NCBI GenBank assembly: GCA_018398805.1
Contig: JAGFBZ010000814.1
Location: forward strand, 930,001-994,000
Direction: 5' to 3'
From: Hirundichthys speculiger
Lineage: Eukaryota > Chordata > Actinopteri > Beloniformes > Exocoetidae
DNA: 64,000 nt
A model generated the notes under the pieces. It had not been told where the DNA came from. It was given only the letters and a program-made list of their open reading frames with translations, and did no database searches. Shown piece by piece: positions 1 to 43,682 of this stretch (positions within the stretch are counted from its first letter, which is position 1; every line of letters begins with the position of its first letter). Both the position numbers and the translations under genes were made by a program.

Positions 1-774
1 AACTTGTAAGTCAGGCTGAGTGCATGTGTTCCCTTCCTCTCCATGGGGACAGAAAATGGAAAAAAAAAAAAAAAATCAGTTTCTGTACAGCATATTAATT
101 AGTTTTTCAAAACCCACATAATGTCTAATATAAAGTGACACTGTAAACCGAGGGAGACGTTTGTGTGTATAAGATGGTAACATCAGTGGAATGAGGTATG
201 CAGAAGCGAAAGGGATACAGCTGTCCATACTTATACTTGTCCATGCAATCAAACACAACACGATTCTCACAATTCTGAGTGTGTGCGTCTATCTGATTGT
301 ATATGTACTGTATGCATGTGTGCTTTAAGCGGTATGATATGTCTGCAGGCTCATATTTAGAGAAAGTGTATAAAAGGGATCACACATTCTGATCCTCCTG
401 TGGTTCTACATGACAGCTAAAAACCTTCAAAAACCAACAATTCAACATGACGACAGTATCACGAAACTAAAACTGCAATCTTTGGCCTGAGTGTACGCAA
501 GGCAATGTACATTATGCTTTGAGGTTGCTGAGGTGATGTATTCTGAATGTTTAGGAGTGATCCGAGGTATGGAGGTGATATAGAGAGAAAGAATAAGTTA
601 AGAGTATGAGGTGTGTAGACAGTGACACTTATGGGATGTAGTAGATGAGAGAGATATCGGTAGAAGATACAGGCCAGAAACAACAAGACTGAAAATGACT
701 GAAAAAGAAACTCCTTTCCTCGAAAAACAAAAATATTCACCAAGACCCCCAAGCTTCAATTCCCCATGGTGGTC
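1..774. other. Region downstream of the GRK gene, no gene seen
   Basis: AT-rich sequence with a short poly(A) run at 58-75. Open frames here are short and lack splice or codon signals, and no exon of a known family was recognised. Confidence 0.5.
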
Positions 775-780
775 TTTATT
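775..780 (-). terminator. Candidate poly(A) signal AATAAA of the GRK gene
   Basis: The plus strand reads TTTATT, so the transcript reads AATAAA, about 230 nt after the proposed stop codon. It is the first canonical hexamer downstream of the stop and implies a short 3' UTR. No cDNA evidence is available. Confidence 0.5.
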
Positions 781-958
781 ATACAGTGGATCCCCTGAAT
801 ATTAGCTTGTTTTCAATCCTTTTTTTGTTTTCAACAACATCAGTGGCTCTGTTCTATAGTCCAACAATCCTGAGGGTAAGTAAAGTTTTAATCTTTCCAA
901 ATGTCTCTGCAACATTGACCATCTTACTATAAATGCCCAGGGTCTCAGGGCCCGGTCA

Positions 959-1000
959 CCCCCCACCCCCTCCCTCCCCCACCCTCCCATCCCTCCCCAT
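959..1000 (-). promoter_or_regulatory. G-rich run in the GRK 3' UTR, potential G-quadruplex
   Basis: On the transcript strand this stretch, starting about 12 nt after the stop codon, has at least six runs of three or more G separated by single A, T or AT spacers. That satisfies the usual four-run G-quadruplex pattern with very short loops. Folding is inferred, not shown. Confidence 0.5.
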
Positions 1001-1011
1001 GGGCTGACCAT

Positions 1012-32587
<31,576 letters not shown>

Positions 32588-33250
32588 CAAAAACACAAAA
32601 TCCCAAATGCAGAGGTTTTTCGGTACACAAGCGTCCGCAGCGAAAAACTGCGTCCTTCAGATGGTCCGGTAGGTTTAGTTTCTTCACTCCTCGTCGATGT
32701 CCGAGCAAATTTCACTTGTATCAAAGTCGTAAAGGATAAAACAGGATGTCATAGATTGGCTTGCAGTGTAAGTTGGACATGGTTTTTGTTGCGGGCTGAA
32801 AGTCCGGCGCTGCATTTCTACTCCAATCCCTCCAGAACCATTCCATGCGTAATTTGGGAGCGAAATCTCTCCAGTACATAAAATAAACAACTTGGACGGT
32901 CCGATGTACGCAAAGCGGGTTTTTCTCAGAGGATTCTTCTCAACGGAACACCGGGATCCCAGCAGCTCTACCTTACAACGGCAGGGGTTGGCTGAGTGCA
33001 CCAGCGAGCACATCAGCGCGCCCCCCTCCTCCCCTGTTGGTGCGTAATCAGAAAAGGCTGGGCCTTTCTGTCACCGCGACGCCGAGCCGCTCGCTCCAAC
33101 TTCACCAGAACGTATCGCCAAAATAAGAGCCCACAGCGGCTATCACTTCAGCTTTTCACCGTGGCAGCGGAGCCATGAAAGCGATGTTAAGGGATGAACC
33201 ACATTGTAGAAATCCCCGCTGACAAGTGTGGGTCACGTTTTCGGCGCCCC
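32588..33250 (-). promoter_or_regulatory. Probable GRK promoter and 5' UTR, CpG-containing
   Basis: The sequence upstream of the GRK ATG at 32587 is clearly richer in GC and CpG than its surroundings (for example 32940-33180), as expected of a CpG-island-type promoter. No TATA box or exact transcription start could be assigned. Confidence 0.5.
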
Positions 33251-33669
33251 CTCTCTTTCCGCATTAGTAAAGCGAACCCAATTGTCCCTCGCGTGTTTTC
33301 AGGTCTTTTAAGAGCCAGTTTCCACCTGCTTGGGTGTTTCACTTTGTCTCTTTGTCAATGACGCAAGTGAAAATGAAATAAGGAATCCAATTCTATTGTT
33401 CTTCTGCTGTTACTTTTGTAATAACTATGGAGGAAGAGGAACATAAAGTCGCCCTCTGCTGGTCTAATGTGTACATGAAAAATGCATGATAGAATGATGT
33501 GATTTTTTTCTTTTTTCTTTTTTTTTAACTTGTGACATATCACTCCTGATTCTCACCAGTCTGAATTGTAAACTCAGAGGAGAGTAACTTCATACCTTTT
33601 CAGGACAAATAACTTAGCTAACTGCAGAATCAGATTGTCAGTTATTGTTTTTTATCCTACTGTATTAAC

Positions 33670-34173
33670 CAGGGGCGATCCTAGGGTCAGAGCTTTAGGG
33701 GTGCTGAGCACCCAATGAGCCTCACCACAACCCACAACCCCACCTTTTTTCACACAAAACCAAAAAACGTTTATTGAAAAATAATTTTGGATAATCATTA
33801 TGACATTTATGAGAGAAGAGCATAATCTTTTGGAAAAAAAAACTGACTGGAAAACATGCAAGTCTTTGAAAATTTCAATGAAATTTGAAATGCTAACTGA
33901 GCTAACGAGGTAACTAGTATACGGTCAACGAAGAGGAGAAGTAACGTTAGTGAGAAGAGGACAATACCATTAGGCGGTGTCCGTTTTCATTTTCATTCTT
34001 AAAATATAAACTTAAACCACAAACTATGGATTAAGTTTTGGACATTATCTAAGCCTGTCAAATGCGAACTAAAATTTTAGAATAACAACAGTTCTTACTC
34101 CAGGTTTTGGGGGTGCTGAATTTCAATTTAGGGGTGCTGAAGCACCTCTAAAAAAGGGCTAGCCTCACCCATG
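33670..34173. mobile_element. Non-autonomous hAT-like element, 504 bp
   Basis: The left end is CAGGGGCGATCCTAGG and the right end CTAGCCTCACCCATG, imperfectly inverted. Subterminal repeats of AGGGGTGCTGAGCACC type occur at both ends. The 8-bp target duplication GTATTAAC is exact on both flanks (33662-33669 and 34174-34181). The left 100 bp and an internal block near 33945-34005 are shared with the element starting at 53480, so both belong to one family. Confidence 0.92.
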
Positions 34174-34769
34174 GTATTAACAACCATGACAAATCAAGTT
34201 ATCTGATAACTTGGAAAAGCCACACTGGTGTGCAAACAAAAACAGATTTTTTTTTCAAGATGTCTCAAAGTAGAGAAAAATGGGAAACTGCACACACTAA
34301 ATGATCTAGCACTAACATTGTACTATTTTAACCTTATAAACATACTTGCACTACCATTACATAGTCACTCTATATACAGCATCACTTAAATTTTTACACT
34401 CATATCCTCACGAGCACATTAGGTTTAGTTTCCTGTACACAACATATGATGATGGGGATCAATCCATCAACCTTCTGGTTAGAGGACAACCAACTCTACT
34501 CACAGAAGTTCAGTGGGTGTCTTTTTGTGTGTGTGTGTGTCAAATGGTGTTGGGCACCATAGTGAGAGTTTTATGATTCAAAGCTTCATTACCACCATCT
34601 ATCACTTCAGAGGTGCTGCTGATGTTTTGGTGGTGGGGATCTATCTAATAATTTACTTAATCTGCCTGATAAATAAAGCATAGGTTTTAATGCCCATCAG
34701 TCAAGTGATAAAATATACCACAAATCACTGCAGTTTTAATCAATGTGTACACAAGTAAAGGTACAAGAT

Positions 34770-34950
34770 CCATCCATTCATCCATCATCTATACAGTACT
34801 TGCTTTTTCCTGTTCAGGTTCAAGGGGGTCTGCTGGAGCCTATCCCAGCTCTCACCAGATGAAAGGCAAGGGTACAGCGTGGATAAGTCACCAGTCCAGG
34901 TCCAGAATCCAGGGTTTCTGCCCCAAAAACAAATGGGACTCATGCCTCGG
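34770..34950 (+). repeat. Dispersed fish repeat (CATCCATTCATCCATC type)
   Basis: The block beginning CATCCATTCATCCATCATC and continuing with GGAGCCTATCCCAGCTCTCA and AAGTCACCAGTCCAGG closely resembles a repeat found throughout teleost genomes. It is partial here. The superfamily is not assigned. Confidence 0.6.
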
Positions 34951-36379
34951 AAGACAAGACTGACGATATGTGAGACGTAAAAGGCATCGTAGCTGATCTT
35001 TAAAAGTCCTTGTGAAATTAAACATGTTTTTAAAAAGTTTGTGTGCATTCCCTCTACCCCACCCCCAACATCCCCAGTGTATGACTACACATTCAAAATG
35101 TAATTTTTGTTCAACTCATTGTTGGAAAATAAACTGTTCATAACTTGTCATGCATCTTACATTGTTACTAAATTTGATATATTAGTGTGTTTGTGTTACT
35201 AAAACACACCAGTATAACAAGTTGGAAATGTGTAAATTAGTAAGGGCTAATAGCACTGTGCTGGTCATTTCATGGAGATTTTAAAGAACGCTACAGGAAT
35301 ACAGACAGTGAAAGGTTTCAGAATAGGACCATTAGCTTTGCTTGTTGTAAACTGAAAAAAAGCACTATGCAATCAGAATAGTTAAACATTAAGATGTGTA
35401 AAGCACCCAAATGGAGGGCAATTTTATCTGTTCCAAGAAACTGACATCTCTCTGCATCCAGTTGTTGACTTGTGTTGTCCACTAATATGGATGCAACATT
35501 AAGAGTTTCTAGAAACTTCACATGGGTGTCATAACCCATTTAAGAGTCCATACAAAATCAGTTTCCTTCGCAGAGCCTCTTTTATATTGCCATTGCACCC
35601 ATCTAAATGATAAACAAGTTTGACAGGTGAAAGCCAGATCAAATACCCCAAAGGTACAACCATCTCTACAATGGGACATGAGGCCGCCTGATTAGATATG
35701 CTCTAAGTAATCCAAATTAATTATGCCATTTCCACACTGATGGTATTAATTAAAAAAATTAAAAAAAAAAAAAAAAAAAAAGGCCACAGTCTCATATTTG
35801 ATGACACACTACACGTGGTGTTAGTGTCATATTTGTGACCCCATCAATGCACACTACCACAAGCACATTGTCTACATTCCACCCAAGCTGTACATTTTTT
35901 TTTTTTAAATGAAGCCTTGGAGAAAAAACAAAAATGACAGTGTTGTTCGACAGAAGAATGACATTTTTGCAAGCAGACTTTTTAAGATTACAAATTAAAG
36001 TCTTTTAATGGAGAAAAGAAGTGTTCATCAATGGCAGACTCACATCTCTTCAAATAAAGACTCAATACATCATAATGACAGAATACAAAAGTGCTGCTGT
36101 AAAACGATTGCCAAGCTTCCAACACAGTAATCTTTGATGAAGTTTTTTGACTTTGCTGCCATGAACTGGTGAAACTAAGAACAGCTTATACCCCCGACCC
36201 CCCCCAACATACAATTCAAGCCCATCGTCTACGTTCTTAACAGAGAACACTACAGTAGACAGGATACAGGAAGCTGCACTCTGGCAATCACAGAAAAAAA
36301 ATGGAGACGATACCCTCAAATTTAACATAAAAATATCAGTCCAACACAAACTTGGTGAGAATCTCATAGAAGCAAGATG

Positions 36380-39300
36380 TTAATACTCGTCCAAATTATC
36401 AGCTTTGGGTACGGAAAGGCCTCGGTCCTTCAAGACCTGCATTTTGACTTTCTCCGTCTCTTGTTTGGCTTGCTGCTGCAACCGCTGTTCTTCCAGAATC
36501 TCTTCAATGGAGACCTGCTGCAGGATTGTGTCACAGGGCTTATCCACATCCTGCAGACACACAGAACATGTTAAAGCAACTGAAAGGAGTGCGCCTCCCC
36601 CCACTGTTAAAATATCAGTTTCAATATTTGATTACTTTTACAAAAATGTTAGCTACACTCTCAGGGTCTCCCATTGCTTCTATCAGCAAAAAGCCATCTA
36701 AAATAACTTTAGGCTCCCATCCTGGTCATCTCTTGCGACAACTGCATATTACTTTACAGCATTACATCACACATATAGCAATGATGAATCCAGCACATGG
36801 AGCTTCAGTGGAGATCGTGGCACAGGGCTCTAGGAGACCCAGGAGTGCCACTTCACACTTCATGTCTTAATGCTCAATTCTGATTGTTTGCCAAGAGCCA
36901 ATTTTTTGTGTGGTTGCTCACATTCATATTTTAAATGGGACTCATATCAGACTCAGCTGTGAACTGGCTACTGCTTTGACATATGAAAGAAAGAATGTGA
37001 CCAGGTGTACAAAAATAATGCGGCAGCTGCAAGCCTGTATGATTTATCTTTGAAGTTTTTGTGCAGTGGAAGCTGACAAATTCACAAACATATTATTATA
37101 ATACTGAGGAAAAGGAGAGCACAATTTACATGTTTGTTGTAGTCCAAGCTCCTGCTAACGCAGAACTGCGAACAACAAAGACGGATAAAACGCGACCTGA
37201 AAATTCACATTGAAGTTGCCTTGGTAAACATCAGATACACATCTAATTGAGAACCACATATAAAAAAGGTATGACTGAGAAAAAAAACAAAAAAAAAAAA
37301 AACAAAAAAAAAAACACAGGTTTGGGTCACTTTAGTCCTGCAGAGTAAGCATAGTCCTAAGAGACTCATCCAAAAAAGAAGCGAAAACAAGTGTAAAAGA
37401 TGACTTAACGTACCCTATAGGGCGACCTTTTAGGCTAAAAAAAGCAAAAGTTCATTTGAGCCTTTTTTTAAAAGCAAAATGTTAAACTTGAAAGAGCCAG
37501 CCATTTTGCATTCTGTGCATCAGTGTTTGACATTAATGTCTTTGGCAGAGATTCAAATATTCTGGCTTGTTAAAAGTTCCTCTCCCAACTTTAAAAATCT
37601 CCAACAGAGATCAGTCAAAGTGATCATGAACTTGGCTTGATGCATCAGTGCAGCCGACTACGTACACTGGAACAGAAGAATTTACACAAATCAAGTCCTG
37701 ATGTTTCATTCCTCATTGCTGAGGTTTAATGTTTAAGAGGACTAGCAGGACTTTAAGGGTTTTAGTAGGACTCTGATACATTTAGATAGATTAAGGGTCT
37801 GTACAACAAAGCAGCGTCAACAAATTAAGACATTTTTTTTTTAGATGATTTGTCTTACCAAGCACAACAATGGAGACTGTGCCAAGCTGCATCATGATGT
37901 TGGTTAGTAATACAGTAAGTAAGTCCATGTTTTGTACCTCTGAATGTGCATGAATGAATCTAAAAAGGGCAGTATTGCCATACAAACATGGACCTAGAGC
38001 TGCATATTTCAAACAAAAATAACAATTACAATCCTAAAATGATGAGAATTTGGTTTTCTATAGCTGTAACTATCAATCACTGCAACATTGTCGCAGCACA
38101 ACTGGATTTCAGTGAAATTGCCATTTTAAAAGGCTTCTGTATAAAACAAACAAAGCAGGTCAGTGGGTTTAGAGCTACTGTAAATGTTCAAGATCATTTT
38201 CTGTCATCCAGGCTCTAAAATGCTAAATGTAAAGAATTTTAATAATCCACTGATTTTTTTAAGTTACACATTAACATTGTTAAATGAAAAGAATGTCAGA
38301 ATTAAATGCCAACATCGTGAGGACTACAGGATGTCTAGGGAAGTAAAATGGTTGAGTTTGCTGCAGCGACAGAGAGAAAGCTGGCGTTACCCATTTCGAG
38401 TCATGACTGAAAGAGCATGTTCTGGACTCCAGCACCTCTCTGCATGGATTTTACACAATACAGGCAAACAAAAGACTTCAAACGGACCAGGAGAAGTGAG
38501 ATGCCATAGCGGACATGTCAATCCAGATGTTGAACTGCTGGCTGCAAGTTTCCATCTACTTCAGAGAGTGTACCCATGCTACCTGCTGATGCTGCATGTG
38601 ACATCATCAGCCCAGGGATTGCCAGGCAACAAACACAACCCTCCCTCTAGAGATTTCAACCAAGCCTTTTTCTCTGCTACACTTCCAGCCACCCATCAGT
38701 TTGTCAACTAATATTTCAGTTTTTTTTTTTTCCCTTTTAGATATGTTCCTAAATGATTTACACTGCAACAACGTGGTTTACCTTTAGAGGATTATTAAAA
38801 TCTATTATGCAATTTAGTCGACTTCATTTTGCTGAACTTTTATTAGTATTGTTCCAAGAGATGAAATGAAAATTACTTTACTCGCACTTACTATTTCTCC
38901 AAGCAGAACCACATTCTCTCCCCTCACGATGAAGATTCCTCTGGGGATGTCACCAAACTTCTTTCCCACGTGGATGCGCTCAACTGTCTGGTGAAAGACT
39001 AAATTGGCTGGGGAACAAAAGCAGGTATCAGTAAAAGTCTCTCGCGTGACGATCCGATTGCATAACACTGTGGTATCAATATTTTGAATCCTTTAACTGG
39101 ACATGCTTTAATTGACCCTAAAAGAGTTTGGAAAGCAAATGGAAGGCGATTACCGAACTGATCAATGCTTCTGAGGTAACCAATGAGTGTTCTGCCATCT
39201 CTGAGCAGGACCAGGTGCTTCTCTGCAAGATGAAGCGCACCACAATCAAGTTAATTTGCCAATTCAATTCCATTCAAATTCAAATGTGTACAAATCCACA

Positions 39301-39438
39301 AGTCCTTCTCAGACACCATTACACATTTTGAAGCGATATTTAGATTAAACCACCCCTATAAAAACGGGCAGTCTATCTCCCTTTCAGCTTACTGTCGATG
39401 TCGTCGATGAGGCTCGCCGTTCCGGGTACGTAATTCAT
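36380..39438 (-). CDS. lsm1: LSM1, U6 snRNA-associated Sm-like protein / mRNA decapping activator, 4 exons
   Basis: Lsm1 is a subunit of the cytoplasmic Lsm1-7 ring, which with Pat1 binds oligoadenylated mRNA 3' ends and promotes decapping in P-bodies. Exons are 39438-39393, 39222-39154, 39007-38892 and 36550-36380 (TAA). Phases fit and give 133 aa, the same length as human LSM1. The protein starts MNYVPGTASLIDDID and carries the Sm1 segment LVLLRDGRTLIGYLRSIDQF. The Sm2 segment is IFIVRGENVVLLGEI, and the family C-terminal helix with QQVSIEEILEEQR ends in DNLDEY. No damage was seen. It is divergently arranged with bag4. Confidence 0.97.
36551..38891 (-). other. lsm1 intron 3
   Basis: A 2.3-kb intron with an A-rich stretch at 37280-37315. 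Short open frames on the plus strand (38184-38711 is the longest) show no recognisable domain. Confidence 0.6.
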
Positions 39439-40227
39439 CTTGGGCAGCAGTTTATTCACTTTACGTATCTTTTTGTAACGTCAAGCCATGAATGTTTCAA
39501 AATATGTTTCTTTTAAGAGAAGCACAGGAAGCTTCTTTATACGCGTTCACATACTTCCTGTAGATGTTTAACCCTTTGTGGTCTGCGGTCATACCAAACG
39601 TCTGGATTTAAAAAAATAAAAAATACACCTTAAGAGAGATTATGTGACCACGTGTTACCAGTGACCGATAGTTTTTTTTTTTTTAATTAAAGTGCCGATT
39701 AATAATGTAAAAAATATATTTTATGACAGCTTCCCCATCAAAGTCCACTCATGCGCATGCTATATCAAAGATCGTATATTTAAAACATTATGTCACTCGT
39801 TAATAATAATAATAATAATCAAAACGCTTTCCCTGTGCAATCTTAAATTATTCAAGTTAAATAATATTTCCAATCGAGACAAATTCAATGAACCCCCGTG
39901 ATGTTGCATTCCCTCATTTTAGGTTACTGCAATTTAAAGAAATGTCGGCGCACGCTCGCTGCGTCAGCAAACTGCGACAGAGTGACACCTCTTTAGTTTT
40001 TCTTGGTCTAGCTGCATTAAAGACACAGGGCTGGTCAGTTCGGACTTGGCGTCATTTGGTAATTTCCTGATTTCAGTCAGACGATAACTTAATTCATCGA
40101 GGAAGCGGTTTGGACCAGTGGACTACTCGATTAAGTAACTTGTTGTAGCTCGTTAAAGTTTTTTTTCTTCTCAGTGACACATGACGGGACGGCTGCTGGG
40201 GGTCGCGCCTAGCTGACGTATCATCAA
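39439..40227. promoter_or_regulatory. Bidirectional lsm1/bag4 promoter region
   Basis: The two start codons are 790 bp apart on opposite strands, so both promoters must lie here. A TGACGT half-CRE sits at 40214-40219 just before the bag4 ATG. The same head-to-head pair exists on human 8p11, which supports a conserved shared promoter. Confidence 0.65.
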
Positions 40228-42541
40228 ATGCAGTCAAATCTGAAGCCCGGCTGGCCCTCGACTTGTAACTCGGGAAATAATCACGGAAACTGGAATAACA
40301 CTATGGTAAGTGAGTACATACGATTTAGACGACTTCCCGGGGCCTTATGAAGCCTGTTTAATGCATGTTTACTGCTCATAGGTCGACACAAATCTCTATA
40401 ATAAACGTGAAATCAGACTGGAGGAGCTCGCTGTATCTGCGCTAGCTGGACGGCTAACGGACGTAGCTGTCGTTATGTAATAGTTACAGACAGCTTGATA
40501 GTGAAGCTCTTGCTCAAGTTTTTTTTTACAACATTTTTAATCGTAACACAGTGACGTCAAAAAGCATATGGTTCATCGACAGTTTTCTCATTAATTCACT
40601 ATGGTCTTTTAGCGGTTATCTGTAGATCACTTAAGATTGGTGCCAAACTGTTTAAACAAGCGCGGGACGCTAGCGTTTATTCAGTTACTGTACATTCAGG
40701 GACGGGCAGAAACGATGAAAGCATGCCCTTGGATTTGAACTGGTTAGTATCTAATACACCTCGTGCTTTGTCTTGCCACTCCTGCTACACACACACAAAG
40801 GACAATTCTTCCTTGCTTTTGTTATTGTTGCAGGATGCTCATCAGTATCCAGGTTACCCCTCACATTACTGGTATCCGCAGTCTCATTCCACAGGGCATT
40901 ATGCAAATGCCTATCCTTCCGGATCAGATGTTCAGCCACAATACAATCCACAGGTACATCTCATTATGTAATCTATTCTGTGCTCTTCAACTGAGGGCAA
41001 AAAGGACTTAAACCACTCATTATCTTAAGTCTCTTGTGTGCATTCACCTTTCCCTCACCGTTTAAATCCTCAGCAGAAGTGTCAAAGCTGTTACATCATA
41101 AGTTATTCCGACACAGCAACATGCCATGTCACCTCTTTTGCTTTTTTTTTTTTTTTGCTTTCCTTGTAGGTAATGCATGGAGGATATCCAAATGGCCACG
41201 GAGTCTACAGCCCTTCACAAAATCAGTATTCAGCAAGTGGTTTCCACCCATCCAATCCCTTCTACTGTGCTGACCCTCACAGACCTACTCCAGGTTCTTA
41301 CCCAAACCAAGGCTGTCCATCAGAGCAGAGCAGTGGACCACCTGGGCAGCCGCACTCTCAGCACCAGCATCATCACTATCCTGGTGCACACTGTCAAGGG
41401 GTGAATTTGTTTAATGCATTCAGACCAAATGCAACACACATGTGTTTACCACTAATGTGACACAAGTGTAGCTTCATCAGTTTTGAGACACACCAAGATT
41501 TATTTATATATATATATATATATGTGTGTATGTATGTATATATTAGGGATGCAACGGTACTCTGTAAAATATGGTACGGTTCGGTACAACCTGCACGGGA
41601 CGCTTTTATGTCCCGCTGTATTTATGTTCCAATAACATTGCATTGGACTTGCTCGTGAGCGTCCGTGCCTTTTAGGCAACAAGCCTGACACACTGACACT
41701 GTATGTCAGTGTGCACTCGCCTCCGCTCACTCACTGTGACCAGCCTATCACACATTGGCCGGATGGCTGCAGGTAAAAGACGCAGAAAAAAAAAAAAAAA
41801 AAAAAAGCAGGCATGGCCAGCGGTAGCGGAGAAATAGGGAAAAACTTTTTTTAATCACCGGTGTGGGAGCATTTTGGTTTTGCTGTTGAATACACCGGTG
41901 AGAGAGTGAAAACAGTTAACAGAACGCAATCTTCCACCTCCCTAAACCTGAATCTTACCTGCGTAAGATCCAGTTGTTACCAGTTGTGTGTCTTGGCGCT
42001 GCTGATGTGCTTTTTAAAATACTGCAGAACGAATCGTTGGATGCGCATTTAAAGATCACGAACGATGAATGTTCCTGTCCCTCCTCGACCATCAACAGTT
42101 TCAGACATATCGGAAATAAATTCCCGCATCCAACCTTTTACAGCTTGACAAAGATCTCCTTGGTTTCCTACACAGCAGACATCTGAATAAGATCATGCCA
42201 CAGCTGTACAGACTGACGTGTCTGGCCGTGACTATTCCCACATCCACCACAACTGCTGACCAGACATCCTCTGACCTCAAGAGAATAAAAACGTATGCAA
42301 GTAATACGGTTATGTGTAATCGAGAGGTAGAGCCATTTGTACACGTCCACATGTGACCAGGTGGACACACATTTATGCCATTTGGACGTGCTCTTTTACG
42401 TGCCGACGTGCGAGTTGCGCTTTCCGCAAACTCGGTATCTTGCGATCGCATGTTTAGGGTAGCGGGTGGTCTGAAACTGTACTGAATCCATACCAAAACC
42501 GCGGTATGGACCGTACCGTGAGCCACCTGTACCGTTGCACC

Positions 42542-42601
<60 letters not shown>

Positions 42602-43682
42602 TGACAGACATATGGGCGAAGTCATTTCTTTCTTTTTTTTTTTTTAATAAAACAGCAAATTCTTAGTTTTGAATTGGTTAATAACATAATTTGAAATTGT
42701 GTTAACAGTGGTTGCCAGTGTACATCTGATATGTACATGACTGAGTCATATTAGTGATGAGCCTTAGCATAAGATAGTATTACACTTGTTTTTTTCTTTT
42801 AACATTATATTTGTCATCTCTTGTATTGTCAGGGTCCTGGATATCCTTCTGGACCTTACTCACACTACAGTGAAGGTGGACATGCAGTGCCTCCGAATCC
42901 TCCTTATCCGACTGGCCAGTCTCTCCATCCCAGCCCTCAGGCTGATGCATGGGGACATTCCAGCCCATATGCCCCCTCGCAGCAGCATTGGCAGCCAGGG
43001 CAGCAACCTCCACAAAACCACTATGGAAATCCTGTTCGTCCACTGCATCCTCCAGCATGGCCAGGAACTGGAACTGGTGCTCCGCCACCTTATCAACCCA
43101 AGGTACAGATCTGCAGATAATTTTCTGTGGTTCATCATGTTTTGTTTTGTTAAGCAACTGGGGGGAAGAAAAAAGGGGTAAAGAAGAGGCAGGTATGTAT
43201 AATCTTCTTTGTGTAATTGTAGGACCAACACCAGCGTGTACCACAGGTAGGACCGAAACCAAGGCCAGCACCATCCCCCAATACCCCCAATGGAAAGCCT
43301 ACAGAGATAAGTTCTCCTCCTCAAATGTACAGCAAAACTGGGAGAGGTGAACCTCATCCTTCACAAGGTGAGCCCTCAGTCCCAGCCCAAGCTCCAGCAC
43401 CAGCTGCAGGTCAGACTGCACCTCTGACCTTCAGCGATAATCCTGGACTTGCTAAGGTCCAGCAGGTTCTGGCCAGAGTTCAGCTGCTTCAGGAGGATGT
43501 TGATGAGTTTGTTGGCAAAAAAACGGATAAGAGTTACCGGTATTTGGAGGAACTGCTGACCAAAGTTACTCGAATTGGACTCTGTGGAGACTCAGGGACA
43601 GGAAAATGTTCGGCAAGCCCGAAAAGAGGCTGTACAGAGAATCCAGGCCATTCTTGATCAGCTGGAGAAGAAAGCATTCTGA
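40228..43682 (+). CDS. bag4: BAG4 (silencer of death domains) co-chaperone, 5 coding exons, frameshift in BAG domain
   Basis: BAG4 is an Hsc70 nucleotide-exchange co-chaperone that in mammals also silences TNFR1/DR3 death-domain signalling. Exons are 40228-40305, 40834-40953, 41170-41400, 42833-43102 and 43223-43682. The first four are in phase and encode a Pro/Tyr/Gly/Gln/His-rich low-complexity region as in mammalian BAG4. The last holds the BAG domain, with LLQEDVDEFVGKKTDKSY. After the codons for ELLTK the frame slips at 43565/43566, as if 2 bp were missing. The read frame then stops at 43657, whereas the frame encoding VRQARKEAV and QAILDQLEKK stops at 43682. Intact length would be about 386 aa against 457 in human. 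Identity is strong; whether the frameshift is real is open. Confidence 0.9.
40552..40559. promoter_or_regulatory. Palindromic CRE consensus TGACGTCA in bag4 intron 1
   Basis: A full 8-bp CREB/ATF consensus about 250 bp downstream of the bag4 first coding exon. Occupancy is unknown, and a match of this length can arise by chance. Confidence 0.35.
41544..42544. mobile_element. hAT-like element remnant with possible BED-finger fragment, in bag4 intron 3
   Basis: The left end TAGGGATGCAACGGTAC and right end GTACCGTTGCACCCCA are inverted. Target duplication cannot be resolved because both flanks are TA repeats. Inside, 41866-42180 encodes a decayed plus-strand peptide with VWEHFGF, like the start of BED zinc fingers in ZBED-type hAT transposases. 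Stops and frameshifts follow, and no catalytic domain remains. Confidence 0.65.
42545..42599. repeat. (TA)n microsatellite
   Basis: About 27 TA units abutting the right end of the hAT remnant in bag4 intron 3. Open frames of Tyr-Ile repeats across it are artefacts. Confidence 0.95.

Larger units (their letters stand above)
33251..36003. other. Intergenic region between GRK 5' end and lsm1 3' end
   Basis: Both flanking genes are on the minus strand. The interval holds the hAT element at 33670-34173, the dispersed repeat at 34770-34950 and a poly(A) run at 35761-35781. No gene was recognised. Confidence 0.6.

Noticed and set aside
38184..38711. Plus-strand open frame of 175 codons in lsm1 intron 3
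   Set aside because: The length is notable, but no domain, signal or repeat pattern is visible and composition matches the intron; judged chance.
42101..42625. Minus-strand open frame of 174 codons in bag4 intron 3
   Set aside because: It runs through a (TA)n array, giving Tyr-Ile repeats, and hAT element sequence, with no domain.
42780..43357. Long minus-strand open frames antisense to bag4 exons 4 and 5
   Set aside because: Shadow frames caused by the GC- and Pro-rich composition of the bag4 coding strand; they cross its splice sites.
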